Assembly: GCF_001457435.1 (NCBI RefSeq)
Contig: NZ_LN881717.1
Span: 1,435,339-1,499,338, forward strand
Reading direction: 5' to 3'
DNA length: 64,000 nt
Source of the DNA: Actinobaculum massiliense
GTDB lineage: Bacteria > Actinomycetota > Actinomycetes > Actinomycetales > Actinomycetaceae
The translations under genes were made by a program, and so were the position numbers. The notes under the pieces are model-generated. The model had not been told where the DNA came from. It ran no database searches and saw only the letters and a program-made list of their open reading frames with translations. The first letter of the stretch is position 1. Every line of letters begins with the position of its first letter. Shown here piece by piece: positions 1 through 9,242 of the stretch.

Positions 1-402
1 CGGGCGTCGATTCGTCACAGCGCGCTACCCGCGCTGGTGGAGGCGCTGGGCCCAGGAACCGTGGAGGCTCTGGCCAGAACAGCCTCGCTACTTCGCCAGG
101 ACGCCGATTGCTTGGACTCCCTCGCGGCGCAAGAGCTAGGTAAATACGAGGAAAACTGCGCATTTGATTCTGCCGACTCCCGCCCCGTTAGCATCCCGTG
201 GCTCTTGAGCTTGGAGGGGGCATTGCGCAGCCGAGTGCTACGTGCCTTGGCTCAAAAGGCCGGGGCACGCGAGCTCAGCGCACGCCATAGCGCGGCATTA
301 GAGAAACTCATCACGGGCCCGGGCGGCTATCACGTGGCAGACTTACCGGGTGTGAGGGCGGTGAGGAACGGCCCTCGCTTGAGTTTTGAGAGAATAGGCT
401 AG
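1..402 (+). CDS. tilS: tRNA(Ile)-lysidine synthase TilS, C-terminal part (5' end outside window)
   Basis: The reading frame is open from base 1 and ends at 402, so only the last 133 residues are present. The first residues read RASIRHSALPALVEAL, which matches the R-x-R/IRH-x-x-LP-x-L segment following the catalytic domain of TilS. The rest is a helical region ending in PRLSFERIG. TilS attaches lysine to C34 of tRNA-Ile(CAU). The ATP-binding PP-loop is upstream and cannot be checked. Its position directly before hpt and ftsH is the classic bacterial order tilS-hpt-ftsH and is the main support for the name. Confidence 0.8.
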   Translation, partial: RASIRHSALPALVEALGPGTVEALARTASLLRQDADCLDSLAAQELGKYEENCAFDSADSRPVSIPWLLSLEGALRSRVLRALAQKAGARELSARHSAALEKLITGPGGYHVADLPGVRAVRNGPRLSFERIG

Positions 403-466
403 CAACGTAACCTGAAGGCCCGAGACTTCCCGCGATCGCGGAAGCGGGTAATTGAAAGGAGCGTCC

Positions 467-1018
467 GTGGACGCAAAGGATATGGGCGACAAGCTCGAAC
501 ACATTCTTGTTACCGAAGAGCAGATTGACGCGAAGCTGGATGAAATGGCGGCCGCAATTGACCGCGATTACGACGGCGATCTTCTTCTGGTTGGCGTCTT
601 GAAGGGCGCTGCCATGGTGATGTCGGACCTCGCCCGTAAGATTCACTCACCCCTGCAAATGGATTGGATGGCCGTCTCCAGCTACGGCCTGGGAACCAAG
701 AGCTCGGGCGTGGTCAAGATCCTCAAGGACTTGGACGCGGACGTAACCGGCCGTCACGTATTGATTGTGGAGGACGTTATCGATTCTGGTCTGACCCTCG
801 ATTGGTTGCGCCGTAACCTCATGGCTCGCGGCGCGGGTAGTGTGCGGATTGCCGCTATTTTGCGCAAGCCGGATGCCGCCAAGATCGAGGTGCCGGTGGA
901 TTATTTGGGATTCGATATTCCTAACGAATTTGTGGTTGGTTACGGGCTCGATTGGGCAGAACAATTCCGTCATCTGCCATTTGTGGGCACTCTGGCCCCG
1001 CACGTATACGGAGGATAA
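467..1018 (+). CDS. hpt: Hypoxanthine phosphoribosyltransferase
   Basis: This enzyme salvages hypoxanthine and guanine with PRPP to give IMP and GMP. The 183-residue product has LKGA at 45-48 and the PRPP loop VLIVEDVIDSGLT at 98-110, both diagnostic of type I purine phosphoribosyltransferases, and the usual length of about 180. I chose the GTG at 467 because AAAGGAG (455-461) lies five bases before it. An in-frame TTG at 452 would place that site inside the gene. It follows tilS by about 65 bases and its stop codon directly abuts the GTG of ftsH, so the two are probably cotranscribed and translationally coupled. Confidence 0.93.
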   Translation: MDAKDMGDKLEHILVTEEQIDAKLDEMAAAIDRDYDGDLLLVGVLKGAAMVMSDLARKIHSPLQMDWMAVSSYGLGTKSSGVVKILKDLDADVTGRHVLIVEDVIDSGLTLDWLRRNLMARGAGSVRIAAILRKPDAAKIEVPVDYLGFDIPNEFVVGYGLDWAEQFRHLPFVGTLAPHVYGG

Positions 1019-3466
1019 GTGGACCAAAGGAACGATGGCACGCCGCGCGAACACCCCGAAGCGTTCGAGGATTCACCTCAAGAAACGCGGAACGGTGCCC
1101 AGGAAACTCGGATAGGCGGGCGTGCCAGCGGTCCGCAAGAAGCCTCGGGTGGGCGTCACGCCTCGGGGGATGGCACGGCGGCCGGCCAGGCGCAAGACCC
1201 TGCCGCCGGCCCGGCGCAAAGCCCCGAGGCTGGCCCCGCGAACGGCTCGGCCGCGCAGGAGCCCCGCCCGAGCAAAAAGACCTCGAGTGATTACGAGGAA
1301 GCCCGGCGTCGGCGTCGTGCCCAAAAACCCAAGAACCTTGAGGTGCATCAAAAGCGCCAGGAACGGCAGCGTGAACGCGACAAGGGCGAGAAGGCCCGCA
1401 AGTCGCGCAACCGTACGCTGGGCGGACTCCTCATGATGGTGCTGGTGGGCGTGCTGGCATTTAACCTGTTCAGCTCCATGCAGTGGAAGACGGTCAACAC
1501 TTCCGAGGGTATGGAGTTACTCAAGAGTGCGCAAATTGAGCGTGCGGAGGTCACCGACGGCGCTAATCGCGTGAAGCTGTGGCTGAAGGAAAACACGGAA
1601 ACCGTGCTTCCGGACGGCAATACGCGCGACGTGGGCAAGCAGGTGCAGTTCCAGTACCTCGACCCGCAGGGCGAGCAAGTGGCGCGGCTGTTGAATAGCG
1701 CCGAAATTGAGCGCGGCTATAGCTCGGTGGTGCCGCAGCAGTCGTTGCTCAGCTCCATGCTTATTATGTTCCTGCCGATGGTGCTGATCCTGGGCGTGTT
1801 CTGGTGGTTTATCCGCCAGCAACAGACCGGGCGCGGGCTCGGCCTGCGCGATCGGAACCCCGAAGCCGAGGTGCCGGACGTGACCTTCGCGGATGTAGCC
1901 GGCGAGGACGAGGCGGTGCAGGAAGTCTCCGAGGTGGTCGATTTCCTCAAGAATCCGGGGCGCTACGAAAAGGTGGGGGCGAAGATCCCCCGCGGCGTTT
2001 TGCTCTACGGCCCGCCCGGAACCGGCAAAACGCTGGTCGCCAAGGCGGTGGCCGGCGAAGCAGACGTGCCATTCTTCTCCATCTCGGCCTCCGAGTTTGT
2101 GGAGCTGTACGTGGGCATGGGCGCCTCGCGCGTGCGTGAGCTGTTTAAGGCCGCCAAGAAAAAGGCGCCGTCGATCATCTTCATTGATGAGATCGACGCC
2201 GTTGGCCGCGGGCGCGGAATTGGCATGGGCGGCGGAAATGACGAACGCGAGCAGACCCTCAACCAGCTCTTGGTGGAGATGGACGGCTTCGATAATCGCG
2301 ATCAGGTGGTGCTGATTGCCGCGACGAACCGGCCGGATGTGCTTGATCAGGCGCTGCTCCGGCCGGGGCGTTTTGACCGCCAAATTGCGGTGGACGCGCC
2401 GGACCAGAAGGGCCGCGAAGCGATTTTGCGGGTGCACGCGAAAGATAAGCCGCTTGCCCCGGATGTGGAGCTGGCCGCGGTGGCCAAGCGCACGCCCGGA
2501 TTTACCGGCGCGGACCTGGCGAATATCCTCAACGAGGCGGCCCTGCTGACCGCTCGTGATAATCGCGAAATGATTACCAATGCGGATGTGGACGAAGCCT
2601 CCGACCGAGTGATGGCCGGTCCGCAGCGTCGCTCGCGGGTGATGAGCCCGGAGGACCGGCGCATGACGGCCTATCACGAGGGCGGGCACGCGCTTGCGGC
2701 CGCGGCACTCAACCACACCGATCCGGTGACCAAGGTGACGATTCTTCCGCGTGGGCGCGCGCTGGGCTACACCATGGTGATGCCGACCGAGGATCGTTAT
2801 TCGGTGACGCGCAACCAGTTGCTTGACCAGCTCACCTACGCGCTAGGTGGCCTGACGGCGGAGGAAGTGATTTTCCACGATCCGTCCACCGGAGCCTCGA
2901 ACGATATCCAGAAGGCCACGGATACCGCGCGCAAGATGGTCACCGAGTACGGCATGAGTAGCCAGGTTGGTGCGGTGCGGCTGGTCCCCACCGAGCAGGA
3001 GCAAGCTGAACCTTTCGCTCCCGCGCGCAACCATTCCGAGCAGCTTTCCGCCACGGTCGACGCCGAAGTGCGGGCGCTGATGGAATCGGCCCACACCGAG
3101 GCCTGGCAGATCATCACCGAGAATCGGGATATTTTGGACCGCTTGGCGGCGGTGTTGCTGGAAAAGGAAACCGTGCTGGAGGCCGAGCTGGCGGAAATCT
3201 TTGCTGGTGTGCGCAAGGCCCCGGCCCGGGAGGTGTGGCTGTCCAATCCGAACCGGCCGGTTTCCGAGAAAGCGCCAATTCCGCTTCCGGAAGGGAAAAC
3301 CGAAGCCCAAGCCGCCGAGGATCAGAAGCTACGCCCGCCCGAACTTGGCGCCACTACGGCTGGCGGGACGCTAGGTGGAGCGAGCGAGGCAGGGGGTGGC
3401 GCCTCAGGCGGTAGCGCCGGGCCCGCGGGCGGCCCGCAAGGACCGGGGGTGACCGGGCGTGAATAA
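1019..3466 (+). CDS. ftsH: ATP-dependent zinc metalloprotease FtsH
   Basis: This is a membrane-anchored AAA+ protease that degrades misassembled membrane and regulatory proteins. In the 815 residues I see two membrane segments (about 134-156 and 244-266) flanking a short external loop, Walker A GPPGTGKT at 331-338, Walker B IIFIDEID, and the zinc-protease motif HEGGH at 553-557. The GTG start follows GGAGG at the very end of hpt. It is longer than typical FtsH (about 610-650): there is a roughly 130-residue charged, Ala/Gly/Arg-rich cytoplasmic extension before the first membrane helix, and a Gly/Ala-rich tail of about 50 residues. Its last eight bases overlap folE. Confidence 0.96.
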   Translation: MDQRNDGTPREHPEAFEDSPQETRNGAQETRIGGRASGPQEASGGRHASGDGTAAGQAQDPAAGPAQSPEAGPANGSAAQEPRPSKKTSSDYEEARRRRRAQKPKNLEVHQKRQERQRERDKGEKARKSRNRTLGGLLMMVLVGVLAFNLFSSMQWKTVNTSEGMELLKSAQIERAEVTDGANRVKLWLKENTETVLPDGNTRDVGKQVQFQYLDPQGEQVARLLNSAEIERGYSSVVPQQSLLSSMLIMFLPMVLILGVFWWFIRQQQTGRGLGLRDRNPEAEVPDVTFADVAGEDEAVQEVSEVVDFLKNPGRYEKVGAKIPRGVLLYGPPGTGKTLVAKAVAGEADVPFFSISASEFVELYVGMGASRVRELFKAAKKKAPSIIFIDEIDAVGRGRGIGMGGGNDEREQTLNQLLVEMDGFDNRDQVVLIAATNRPDVLDQALLRPGRFDRQIAVDAPDQKGREAILRVHAKDKPLAPDVELAAVAKRTPGFTGADLANILNEAALLTARDNREMITNADVDEASDRVMAGPQRRSRVMSPEDRRMTAYHEGGHALAAAALNHTDPVTKVTILPRGRALGYTMVMPTEDRYSVTRNQLLDQLTYALGGLTAEEVIFHDPSTGASNDIQKATDTARKMVTEYGMSSQVGAVRLVPTEQEQAEPFAPARNHSEQLSATVDAEVRALMESAHTEAWQIITENRDILDRLAAVLLEKETVLEAELAEIFAGVRKAPAREVWLSNPNRPVSEKAPIPLPEGKTEAQAAEDQKLRPPELGATTAGGTLGGASEAGGGASGGSAGPAGGPQGPGVTGRE

Positions 3467-4085
3467 AGCGGACGTGGCGAGCGACGCGGCGGGCGTTGCC
3501 GCGCCGGGCGCGGTGCCGACCGCGGCACGCGAAGCGAAGATCGCGGCGGCAGTGCGCGAGATTCTGGTAGCGATTGGCGAGGACCCCGAGCGGGATGGAC
3601 TCCGGGAAACCCCGGCGCGCATTGCCCGGGCAATGTCCGAGGTCTTTGCCGGTATCGGCCACGATCCGGATGCGGTGCTTGATGCCCAGTTCGACGTGGG
3701 GTTCCACGAAATGGTGATCGTGCGCGATATCGGGTTTTACTCGGTGTGCGAGCACCACCTCCTGCCGTTTTTCGGTACCGCCTCGGTCGCCTATATCCCC
3801 GGCAAGGAAGGCAAGGTGACCGGGCTGTCTAAATTGGCCCGACTGGTCAAGGGATACGCCGCCCGCCCGCAGGTACAAGAACGCCTCACCACCCAAATTG
3901 CCGAAGCATTGATGAGCCGCCTGAGCGCGGCCGGCGCGCTGGTAGTGATAAAGGCCGAGCACATGTGCATGACGATGCGGGGCGTGAAGAGCCCCGGCGC
4001 GCAAACCGTGACCTCAGCGGTGCGCGGGCAGTTGCGCAATTCAAGCACCCGAGCCGAAGCCATGAGCCTTATCGAAGGAAGCTAG
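3459..4085 (+). CDS. folE: GTP cyclohydrolase I
   Basis: This enzyme converts GTP to 7,8-dihydroneopterin triphosphate, the first step of folate synthesis. The 208-residue product carries the zinc ligands C97 and H100 in [12 protein letters not shown] and C170 in EHMCMTMRG, with the conserved GAQT that follows. The N-terminal 25 residues are Ala-rich and poorly conserved. The GTG start at 3459 lies inside the end of ftsH, implying coupling. A later GTG at 3474 is possible. It is followed within three bases by folP, so folE-folP-folBK form one folate operon. Confidence 0.95.
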   Translation: MNKADVASDAAGVAAPGAVPTAAREAKIAAAVREILVAIGEDPERDGLRETPARIARAMSEVFAGIGHDPDAVLDAQFDVGFHEMVIVRDIGFYSVCEHHLLPFFGTASVAYIPGKEGKVTGLSKLARLVKGYAARPQVQERLTTQIAEALMSRLSAAGALVVIKAEHMCMTMRGVKSPGAQTVTSAVRGQLRNSSTRAEAMSLIEGS

Positions 4086-4087
4086 GA

Positions 4088-5101
4088 ATGGAAATTTTTG
4101 GTGGAAACACCACCCGCGTGATGGGAATCGTGAACGTTACGCCCGATTCATTTTCCGACGGCGGTAAATGGGCAGACCCGAGCTCCGCGATCGCCCACGG
4201 CCGCGAGCTTATCGCCCAAGGCGCGGACATCCTCGACATTGGTGGGGAGTCAACCCGGCCCGGCGCCACCCTGCTTTCCTGGCAAGAGGAATGGGAGCGG
4301 ATAGGCGACGTCGTCGAAACATTGGCGGCGGAAATTCCGGTGTCGGTGGATACCTACCACGCGCAGACCGCGCGGCTGGCGGCTGAGCGCGGGGCAGCGA
4401 TTATCAATGACGTCACCGGCGGGCACGGCGATCCGCAGATGCTGGAGGTCGCGGCCGAGGCAGGAGAGAAGTTCGGCACCGCGTACATCTTGCAGCACGG
4501 GCGCGGAAATGCGCAGGATATGAACTCGCGCGCGAGCTACCAGGATGTTGCGGAGGATGTTTGCGTCGAGGTGCTCGAGAGTCTTCAGAGGGCGTTACGT
4601 GCTGGGCTTGATCCAATGCGGATTATTTTGGATCCGGGATTCGGGTTTGCGAAAACGAGTAAGCAGGGCTGGGAGCTGGCGGCGAAAATTGATGGCTTTT
4701 TGGAGCTCGGTTACCCCGTGCTTATTGGCGTCTCCCGCAAGCGGTTCCTGGCAGAATTCGAGGCGCGCGCGGGTAGCGTTGCGCTCGGTGGCGCTTCGGC
4801 AAGCGCGGTTACACCGAGCGCGCTCCATCCGCGCGATGCGGCGACCGCCGCTCTCACCCAATACTTTGCCGAGAAAGGCGCTTGGGCTGTGCGCGTGCAC
4901 GAGGTTCCCGGTTCTCGGGCTGCCGCGGATGTGGCGGCGCGCCTGCAGGCTGCGGGCGCATTCGTGAGAGTTCCTGGTACGCGAGATGCGGGTGCGGCCA
5001 CGAAAGCCTCTGGCGCGCGGGATGTGGATGCATCCACGAAAGTTCCTGGCATGGGCGCGGCGGCGGATGCCAGCGCAGAGAGTCGATCCAATGGAAACTA
5101 G
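4088..5101 (+). CDS. folP: Dihydropteroate synthase with repetitive C-terminal extension
   Basis: DHPS condenses dihydropterin pyrophosphate with p-aminobenzoate and is the sulfonamide target. VNVTPDSFSDGG (residues 16-27) and DIGGESTRPGA are the two signature motifs of the TIM barrel. The start is the ATG at 4088 with GAAGGA upstream; the frame is open further upstream but lies within folE. At 337 residues it is about 50-60 longer than usual, and the excess is a low-complexity Ala/Thr/Asp tail encoded partly by two 36-base tandem copies. The last bases overlap folBK. Confidence 0.94.
   Translation: MEIFGGNTTRVMGIVNVTPDSFSDGGKWADPSSAIAHGRELIAQGADILDIGGESTRPGATLLSWQEEWERIGDVVETLAAEIPVSVDTYHAQTARLAAERGAAIINDVTGGHGDPQMLEVAAEAGEKFGTAYILQHGRGNAQDMNSRASYQDVAEDVCVEVLESLQRALRAGLDPMRIILDPGFGFAKTSKQGWELAAKIDGFLELGYPVLIGVSRKRFLAEFEARAGSVALGGASASAVTPSALHPRDAATAALTQYFAEKGAWAVRVHEVPGSRAAADVAARLQAAGAFVRVPGTRDAGAATKASGARDVDASTKVPGMGAAADASAESRSNGN
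4982..5053 (+). repeat. Two tandem 36-base copies inside the 3' end of folP
   Basis: Copies at 4982-5017 and 5018-5053 share the GATG core, the CCACGAAAG block and the TGG end at exactly 36-base spacing. They encode two 12-residue units (RDAGAATKASGA and RDVDASTKVPGM), so the duplication keeps the frame. It lies outside the conserved DHPS barrel. Confidence 0.75.
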
Positions 5102-5996
5102 CCGCTTCGGGTTCAGCTTCGACTCGGTAAAAATCACCGGGGTACGAGTGCTGGCTAGCCACGGTGTTTTCGCCGAGGAACGAGAGCGGTGCGTTCCCTT
5201 TATCGCGGACGTCGAGGCGCTGATCGATGCCCGGTGCGCGGCCAGCGGGGACGAGGTGGCAAAGACGGTTTCCTACGCGGATTTGGCCGACGATGCGGAA
5301 AGCGTGCTTAGCTCGGGCGCGGTGAACCTCATCGAAACCCTAGCTGAGCGCATCGCGCAGAAAGTTCTTGCGCGCGGTGCGCTGGCGGTGGAGGTGACCG
5401 TCCATAAGCCTGAGGCTCCGGTGCGCCAAGAATTTGCCGATGCCGCGGTGACGATTCGCCGCGACGGTCCCCTTTTGGCGAGCGGCACAATCCGACATGT
5501 GGTGATTGGTCTCGGGGCCAACCTCGGCGATCCGGTGCAGACGCTGAACTGGGCGATGGAAGAAATCCGCCGGTTGCCGGTGCACGTGACTGGAGTTTCG
5601 CAGTTTGTGCAAACCACTCCGGTGTTGGCGCCCGGCCAGGCCGCGCAACCGAACTATGTAAACGCGGTGCTGACCCTGGATACGGCGCTGGCGCCGCTGG
5701 AACTGCTCGCGAAATTGCAGGAAATCGAGGTGCGGGGCGGGCGAGTCCGCCATGAGCACTGGGGTGCGCGCTACCTGGATCTGGACATCGAAACCATCGA
5801 GGGTGTGCGAAGCGATTACGAGCGGCTCACGCTCCCGCATCCGCGCGCGGACGAGCGTCTTTTTGTGCTCGAGCCCTGGGCAGAAATCGAGCCTGAGGCG
5901 TACCTGGCGGGGGAGCCGATTTCGGAACTTATCGACGGGTTGGCGCCGGCGGTGGCGCCTGTGACGGCGCCGGCCACTGGGGAGGCGGGCGCATGA
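5091..5996 (+). CDS. folBK: Fused dihydroneopterin aldolase / HPPK (FolB-FolK)
   Basis: This bifunctional folate enzyme has two parts. Residues 1 to about 125 are FolB-like (ITGVRVLASHGVFAEERE, then the conserved ETLAERIA region), which cleaves dihydroneopterin. Residues 135-290 are FolK, with GLGANLGDP, NYVNAVL, and the RYLDLDIE and LPHPRADER motifs that bind pterin and ATP. The ATG at 5091 overlaps folP by 11 bases; a frame-consistent ATG at 4986 would lie deep in folP and is unlikely. FolB-FolK fusions are common in actinobacteria. Its TGA overlaps the ATG of the next gene. Confidence 0.93.
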   Translation: METSRFGFSFDSVKITGVRVLASHGVFAEERERCVPFIADVEALIDARCAASGDEVAKTVSYADLADDAESVLSSGAVNLIETLAERIAQKVLARGALAVEVTVHKPEAPVRQEFADAAVTIRRDGPLLASGTIRHVVIGLGANLGDPVQTLNWAMEEIRRLPVHVTGVSQFVQTTPVLAPGQAAQPNYVNAVLTLDTALAPLELLAKLQEIEVRGGRVRHEHWGARYLDLDIETIEGVRSDYERLTLPHPRADERLFVLEPWAEIEPEAYLAGEPISELIDGLAPAVAPVTAPATGEAGA

Positions 5997-6502
5997 AGCA
6001 GGCAAGCTGGCAGGCCGGAGTTATCTCGCTCCTTCTTGGATTGCTGTGCGGAGAAATTGCTCGGCGTGTATTAGAGCGCGCCCCGGTCTCGATCCCTCTC
6101 GCCAGCTTTATCCCAATTTTGGGTGTCGCCGCGGCTCTCGCCTGGTTCGGCTGGCAGGTGCGGAAACTGCGCAAACATGAGGAAGCCTCCATCAATCGCA
6201 TTGGTGCGGCACGAGTGTGGGCCTTCGCCCAAGCCGCGATCCGGGTGGGATCTTTCCTCACCGGGATGTCCGGTGTGGTCGCGATTGGCTACTTCACTGG
6301 ACTGGCAACCGCCTGGACGGGGGAGCAAACCCTGGCCGTGGTGCTCACGGCGCTCGCGAACTTGGTTTTGGTAATCGTCGGTTACCTGGTCGAGCATTGG
6401 TGCCGCATTCTGCCCGACGATGGAGACGAGGACTCTGATCCCGGAAAGCATCGCGGCCCTGAGCCCACCCCAGCCGCCGCGCGCATCGCCGGCGACCATT
6501 AG
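5993..6502 (+). CDS. DUF3180 family membrane protein
   Basis: A 169-residue protein with four predicted membrane segments (about 7-25, 35-53, 85-107 and 115-137) and an acidic, Pro-rich C-terminal tail. It starts in an ATGA overlap with folBK. A four-helix protein of this size directly after folK is the usual place of the actinobacterial DUF3180 family, whose function is unknown. The name rests on position, length and topology, not on a catalytic motif. It is the last gene of the folate operon. Confidence 0.75.
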   Translation: MKQASWQAGVISLLLGLLCGEIARRVLERAPVSIPLASFIPILGVAAALAWFGWQVRKLRKHEEASINRIGAARVWAFAQAAIRVGSFLTGMSGVVAIGYFTGLATAWTGEQTLAVVLTALANLVLVIVGYLVEHWCRILPDDGDEDSDPGKHRGPEPTPAAARIAGDH

Positions 6503-6973
6503 CTCCGCGGATTCTATCTTTCGCGGGATTGAGATTTCCTCTAGTTTCCAAAGAAATCTCCACTCATCGCGGTACGGATCGCTGGCAATCTCCATCCTTC
6601 TTGAGTGACGGGGGAGGGGCGAGGAGAAAGAACCTCGCTTCATCTCAGCGGGCCTTCGCCGCTGATCTCCGCTTTGTTGCGGCGGGTGGCTTCATTTTGG
6701 TGTGGTTATGCGTGCATATGTCTGCAGGGAGGTGCACGTATATCCACGGTGAAGTGAAGCGGTGCCGCGATACCCATTGCGTATACGCCGGCCCGGGGCA
6801 CGGGAAAACGCTTATATGCCGGCCTGGGGCACGGGAAAGCCATATCGCCGGCGCATGCTCGCCGCCTCGGGCCGCGCGACGCCCCGCGCCGGCGTGAGTC
6901 ACGTACGCGGAATGCTCTTGGATACCACTCGGGACGGATGCCGGCATAAATAACTGTAGGTAAACTGCGGCTT
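6503..6973. other. Intergenic region of 471 bases with a 31-base tandem repeat
   Basis: No convincing gene is present on either strand; the short open frames here have no recognisable protein. Two near-identical 22-base blocks (6786-6807 and 6817-6838, GCCGGCC-GGGGCACGGGAAA) are spaced 31 bases apart. At the right end a TAAACT box (6961-6966) stands seven bases before the next start codon and probably serves as its promoter -10. Confidence 0.55.
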
Positions 6974-7462
6974 ATGACTTACACGCCACTTGCACCAGAA
7001 GTTCAATTTACTGCAATTTCCGTCAAATACGCGCGGGTGCGCATTTTTTCCCGCATCCTGTGGTGGGGACTGCTGGCGATAGGCCTGGCCCTATGCGCCG
7101 GCCTGTGGTGGAAAGTGGCGTGGACGTGGATCTTCCCCGCACTCGCACTGGCGGCTGGGGTGTGGCACTGCGCCCTGGCCGGGCGCCAAGCTCGGGCGAT
7201 TGGCTACTTTGAAACACCCGAGGAACTCCTGATCTGCCGCGGGATTATGTTCCGCAAGCTGGCGGTGATTCCCTACGGACGTATGCAAACCGTGACGGTA
7301 GCCAGCGGTCCTGTGGAAGAGCGACTCGGCTTAGCATCGGTGACGCTGGAGACGGCTTCCGCCGGGAGCATGGGTGAAATCCCCGGTCTGCCGCGTGAAG
7401 AGGCAGAGCGCTTGCGCGCGAAGCTCACTAGCATGGCGCAAGCTGGCCTGGAGGGAATCTAA
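6974..7462 (+). CDS. PH-domain (YdbS-like) membrane protein
   Basis: A 162-residue protein with two membrane helices (about 27-43 and 48-66) followed by a bacterial PH domain (bPH_2, formerly DUF304; around 78-155, with the ICRGIMFRKLAVIPYGRMQTV strand region). Proteins of this kind pair with a larger multi-PH partner, encoded here by the next gene, which starts in a TAATG overlap. The start has no Shine-Dalgarno sequence; TAAACT ends seven bases before the ATG, so a leaderless message is likely. In Bacillus the YdbS/YdbT pair is linked to bacteriocin resistance; the role here is unknown. Confidence 0.82.
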   Translation: MTYTPLAPEVQFTAISVKYARVRIFSRILWWGLLAIGLALCAGLWWKVAWTWIFPALALAAGVWHCALAGRQARAIGYFETPEELLICRGIMFRKLAVIPYGRMQTVTVASGPVEERLGLASVTLETASAGSMGEIPGLPREEAERLRAKLTSMAQAGLEGI

Positions 7463-9102
7463 TGGCAGAAAGCCGATTCGACGCTGCTCCCGGCGAAGCG
7501 AAGCGTCCTTCAGACGAAGCACTGCCACTGGAAAATGAACTGATGTCGTCGGCGGGAAATGCCGGAAGTGCAGGGGCTCCGGAAATGTTGCCAGATAATC
7601 TGCTGGCTGGGGGCGCGGAATCAGCATCCTCGCTGAGCTCTTCGCCTGCTGATGAAGCTTATGTGGGCTCGCCGGACGCTGGCGGGGAGGATGCGGTGCC
7701 GGAAAGCGCCTGGCAGCGCGTGTCCAAGTGGACGCCTTTGCAGAATGTGCTGGGCCTGCTCGCGCTTCTGATCAGTTTCGGGGCCTACTATTTGAGTCGC
7801 GAACTCGAAGACACAGACAGCCTGAGTAGCACGTTCGACTTCGCCCGCGAAACTGCCAGCCGTGTTGGTATTTACATCGTCGGCGGACTCGCGATTGCCA
7901 TCGTTCTCACCCTAATCTGGGGCTGGGCGAACTGGCGCGCCCGCAGTTTCGCGCTTACTGATCGAGGCATTCACATCCGTTCTGGCATCCTATTCAAGCG
8001 GCATAACCAGCTCCGTTGGGATCGCGTGCAGGCGGTCGACATCAAACGCTCGATAATCGCCCGCCTCGTGGGCCAGGGGACCGTTGAAGTATCGCCGGGT
8101 GGAATGCAACTTTCGGCGGTTAGCATCGGTCTTCTCCCGGTGGAAACGTGCGAAAAGTTGCGCGCATATATTCTCGACGTCGCCGCGCGCGTGCGCGCGG
8201 GGGAAAAGCCGGCGATCGAGAATTGGCAGGAACGGGAGACCACCGCGGAGGATCAGCAGGAAATCTACCGGCTCGGCACTGGCCGGTTGGCGGGGTCCAG
8301 CGTGCTCAGCGGCAGATTCTTTATCGGATTACTTGGCCTGGTCTTCATGTTAGCCCTCACTTTTTGGGACGAGACGCCTCGCTTCTGGGCGCTGGCGCTA
8401 CTCTGGCTCGGCGCGCTCTACGGCGCTTTCAGCGCGCTCGATAAAAGTTGGGGAGCGAGGGTGCGGGTAGCACCGGATGGATTGGAGTCGAGTCGCGGCC
8501 TCACCTCGACCACGACCCAAACGATTCTGCCCGACCGAGTGCATGCGGTGCGTATTTTCCAGCCGGCCCTGTGGAAGCCATTCGGTTGGTGGAAGCTGGA
8601 GGTCACGACGGCGGATGCATCTCTAGATTCGCTGGCAGACGCAAAGGTGGCGGTGGTTCCGGCCGGGAGCCTGGATGAGGTCCTTCTTTGCCTGTGGGTG
8701 ATCATGCCGGATCTGGGAGTGGCGGATCGAGACGCCTTCTTGCGCGAGGCGCTGACTGGCGAGTTTGCCATGGCCGGATTCGTGGCGGCTCCGCGCGGGG
8801 CGCGCTGGGTGGATCCAATTGGTTGGAAACGCGCCGGTGTGGCAATTACTCCAATTGTGGCCGTGCTCAGGCATGGCAGGTGGTGGCGTAAGCAGGTGAC
8901 CCTCGTATTCCATCACCACTATCAGTCGTTGGTATCCGCGCAAGGTCCAATCCAGCGCCAGCTTGGTTTGGCCACAATTAAATTTGCGATGGTATCGAAC
9001 GGCTCGTTTGCCGTCGAGCAGCAGAATCTGGCCCTGGAAGATGTGCGAGATCTCGTCGCCGCGGAGAACGCGGCCGGCAAAGAGGCACGCGCCCGTCAGT
9101 AG
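7462..9102 (+). CDS. Large PH-domain (YdbT-like) membrane protein
   Basis: A 546-residue membrane protein with a Ser/Ala/Glu-rich N-terminal 85 residues, then repeated units of paired membrane helices and bPH_2 domains. One PH unit begins near FALTDRGIHIRSGILFKRHNQLRWDRVQ (written as a region), another follows the helices near 278-315, and a third lies near the C-terminus (VTLVFHHHYQSLVSAQGPIQ region). This is the YdbT architecture. It overlaps its YdbS-like partner by one base, so the two products probably form a membrane complex. Function not established. Confidence 0.8.
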   Translation: MAESRFDAAPGEAKRPSDEALPLENELMSSAGNAGSAGAPEMLPDNLLAGGAESASSLSSSPADEAYVGSPDAGGEDAVPESAWQRVSKWTPLQNVLGLLALLISFGAYYLSRELEDTDSLSSTFDFARETASRVGIYIVGGLAIAIVLTLIWGWANWRARSFALTDRGIHIRSGILFKRHNQLRWDRVQAVDIKRSIIARLVGQGTVEVSPGGMQLSAVSIGLLPVETCEKLRAYILDVAARVRAGEKPAIENWQERETTAEDQQEIYRLGTGRLAGSSVLSGRFFIGLLGLVFMLALTFWDETPRFWALALLWLGALYGAFSALDKSWGARVRVAPDGLESSRGLTSTTTQTILPDRVHAVRIFQPALWKPFGWWKLEVTTADASLDSLADAKVAVVPAGSLDEVLLCLWVIMPDLGVADRDAFLREALTGEFAMAGFVAAPRGARWVDPIGWKRAGVAITPIVAVLRHGRWWRKQVTLVFHHHYQSLVSAQGPIQRQLGLATIKFAMVSNGSFAVEQQNLALEDVRDLVAAENAAGKEARARQ

Positions 9103-9242
9103 CCGCGGATGGAGTGGCGCCTATGTCTAGAAGGCTAAACGGCCATCATCAGCGAGTCGGCGGCCCTGGTGATAGGCGAGACTTGGGCAATATTCCGCGC
9201 TGTATTCTTCAATTCGCGGCGCGCCGCGGCTAACCTGAAGCC

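Noticed and set aside
1517-2716. A 399-codon open frame antisense to ftsH
   Set aside because: It lies entirely inside the AAA and protease domains of ftsH and has no recognisable motif or ribosome site.
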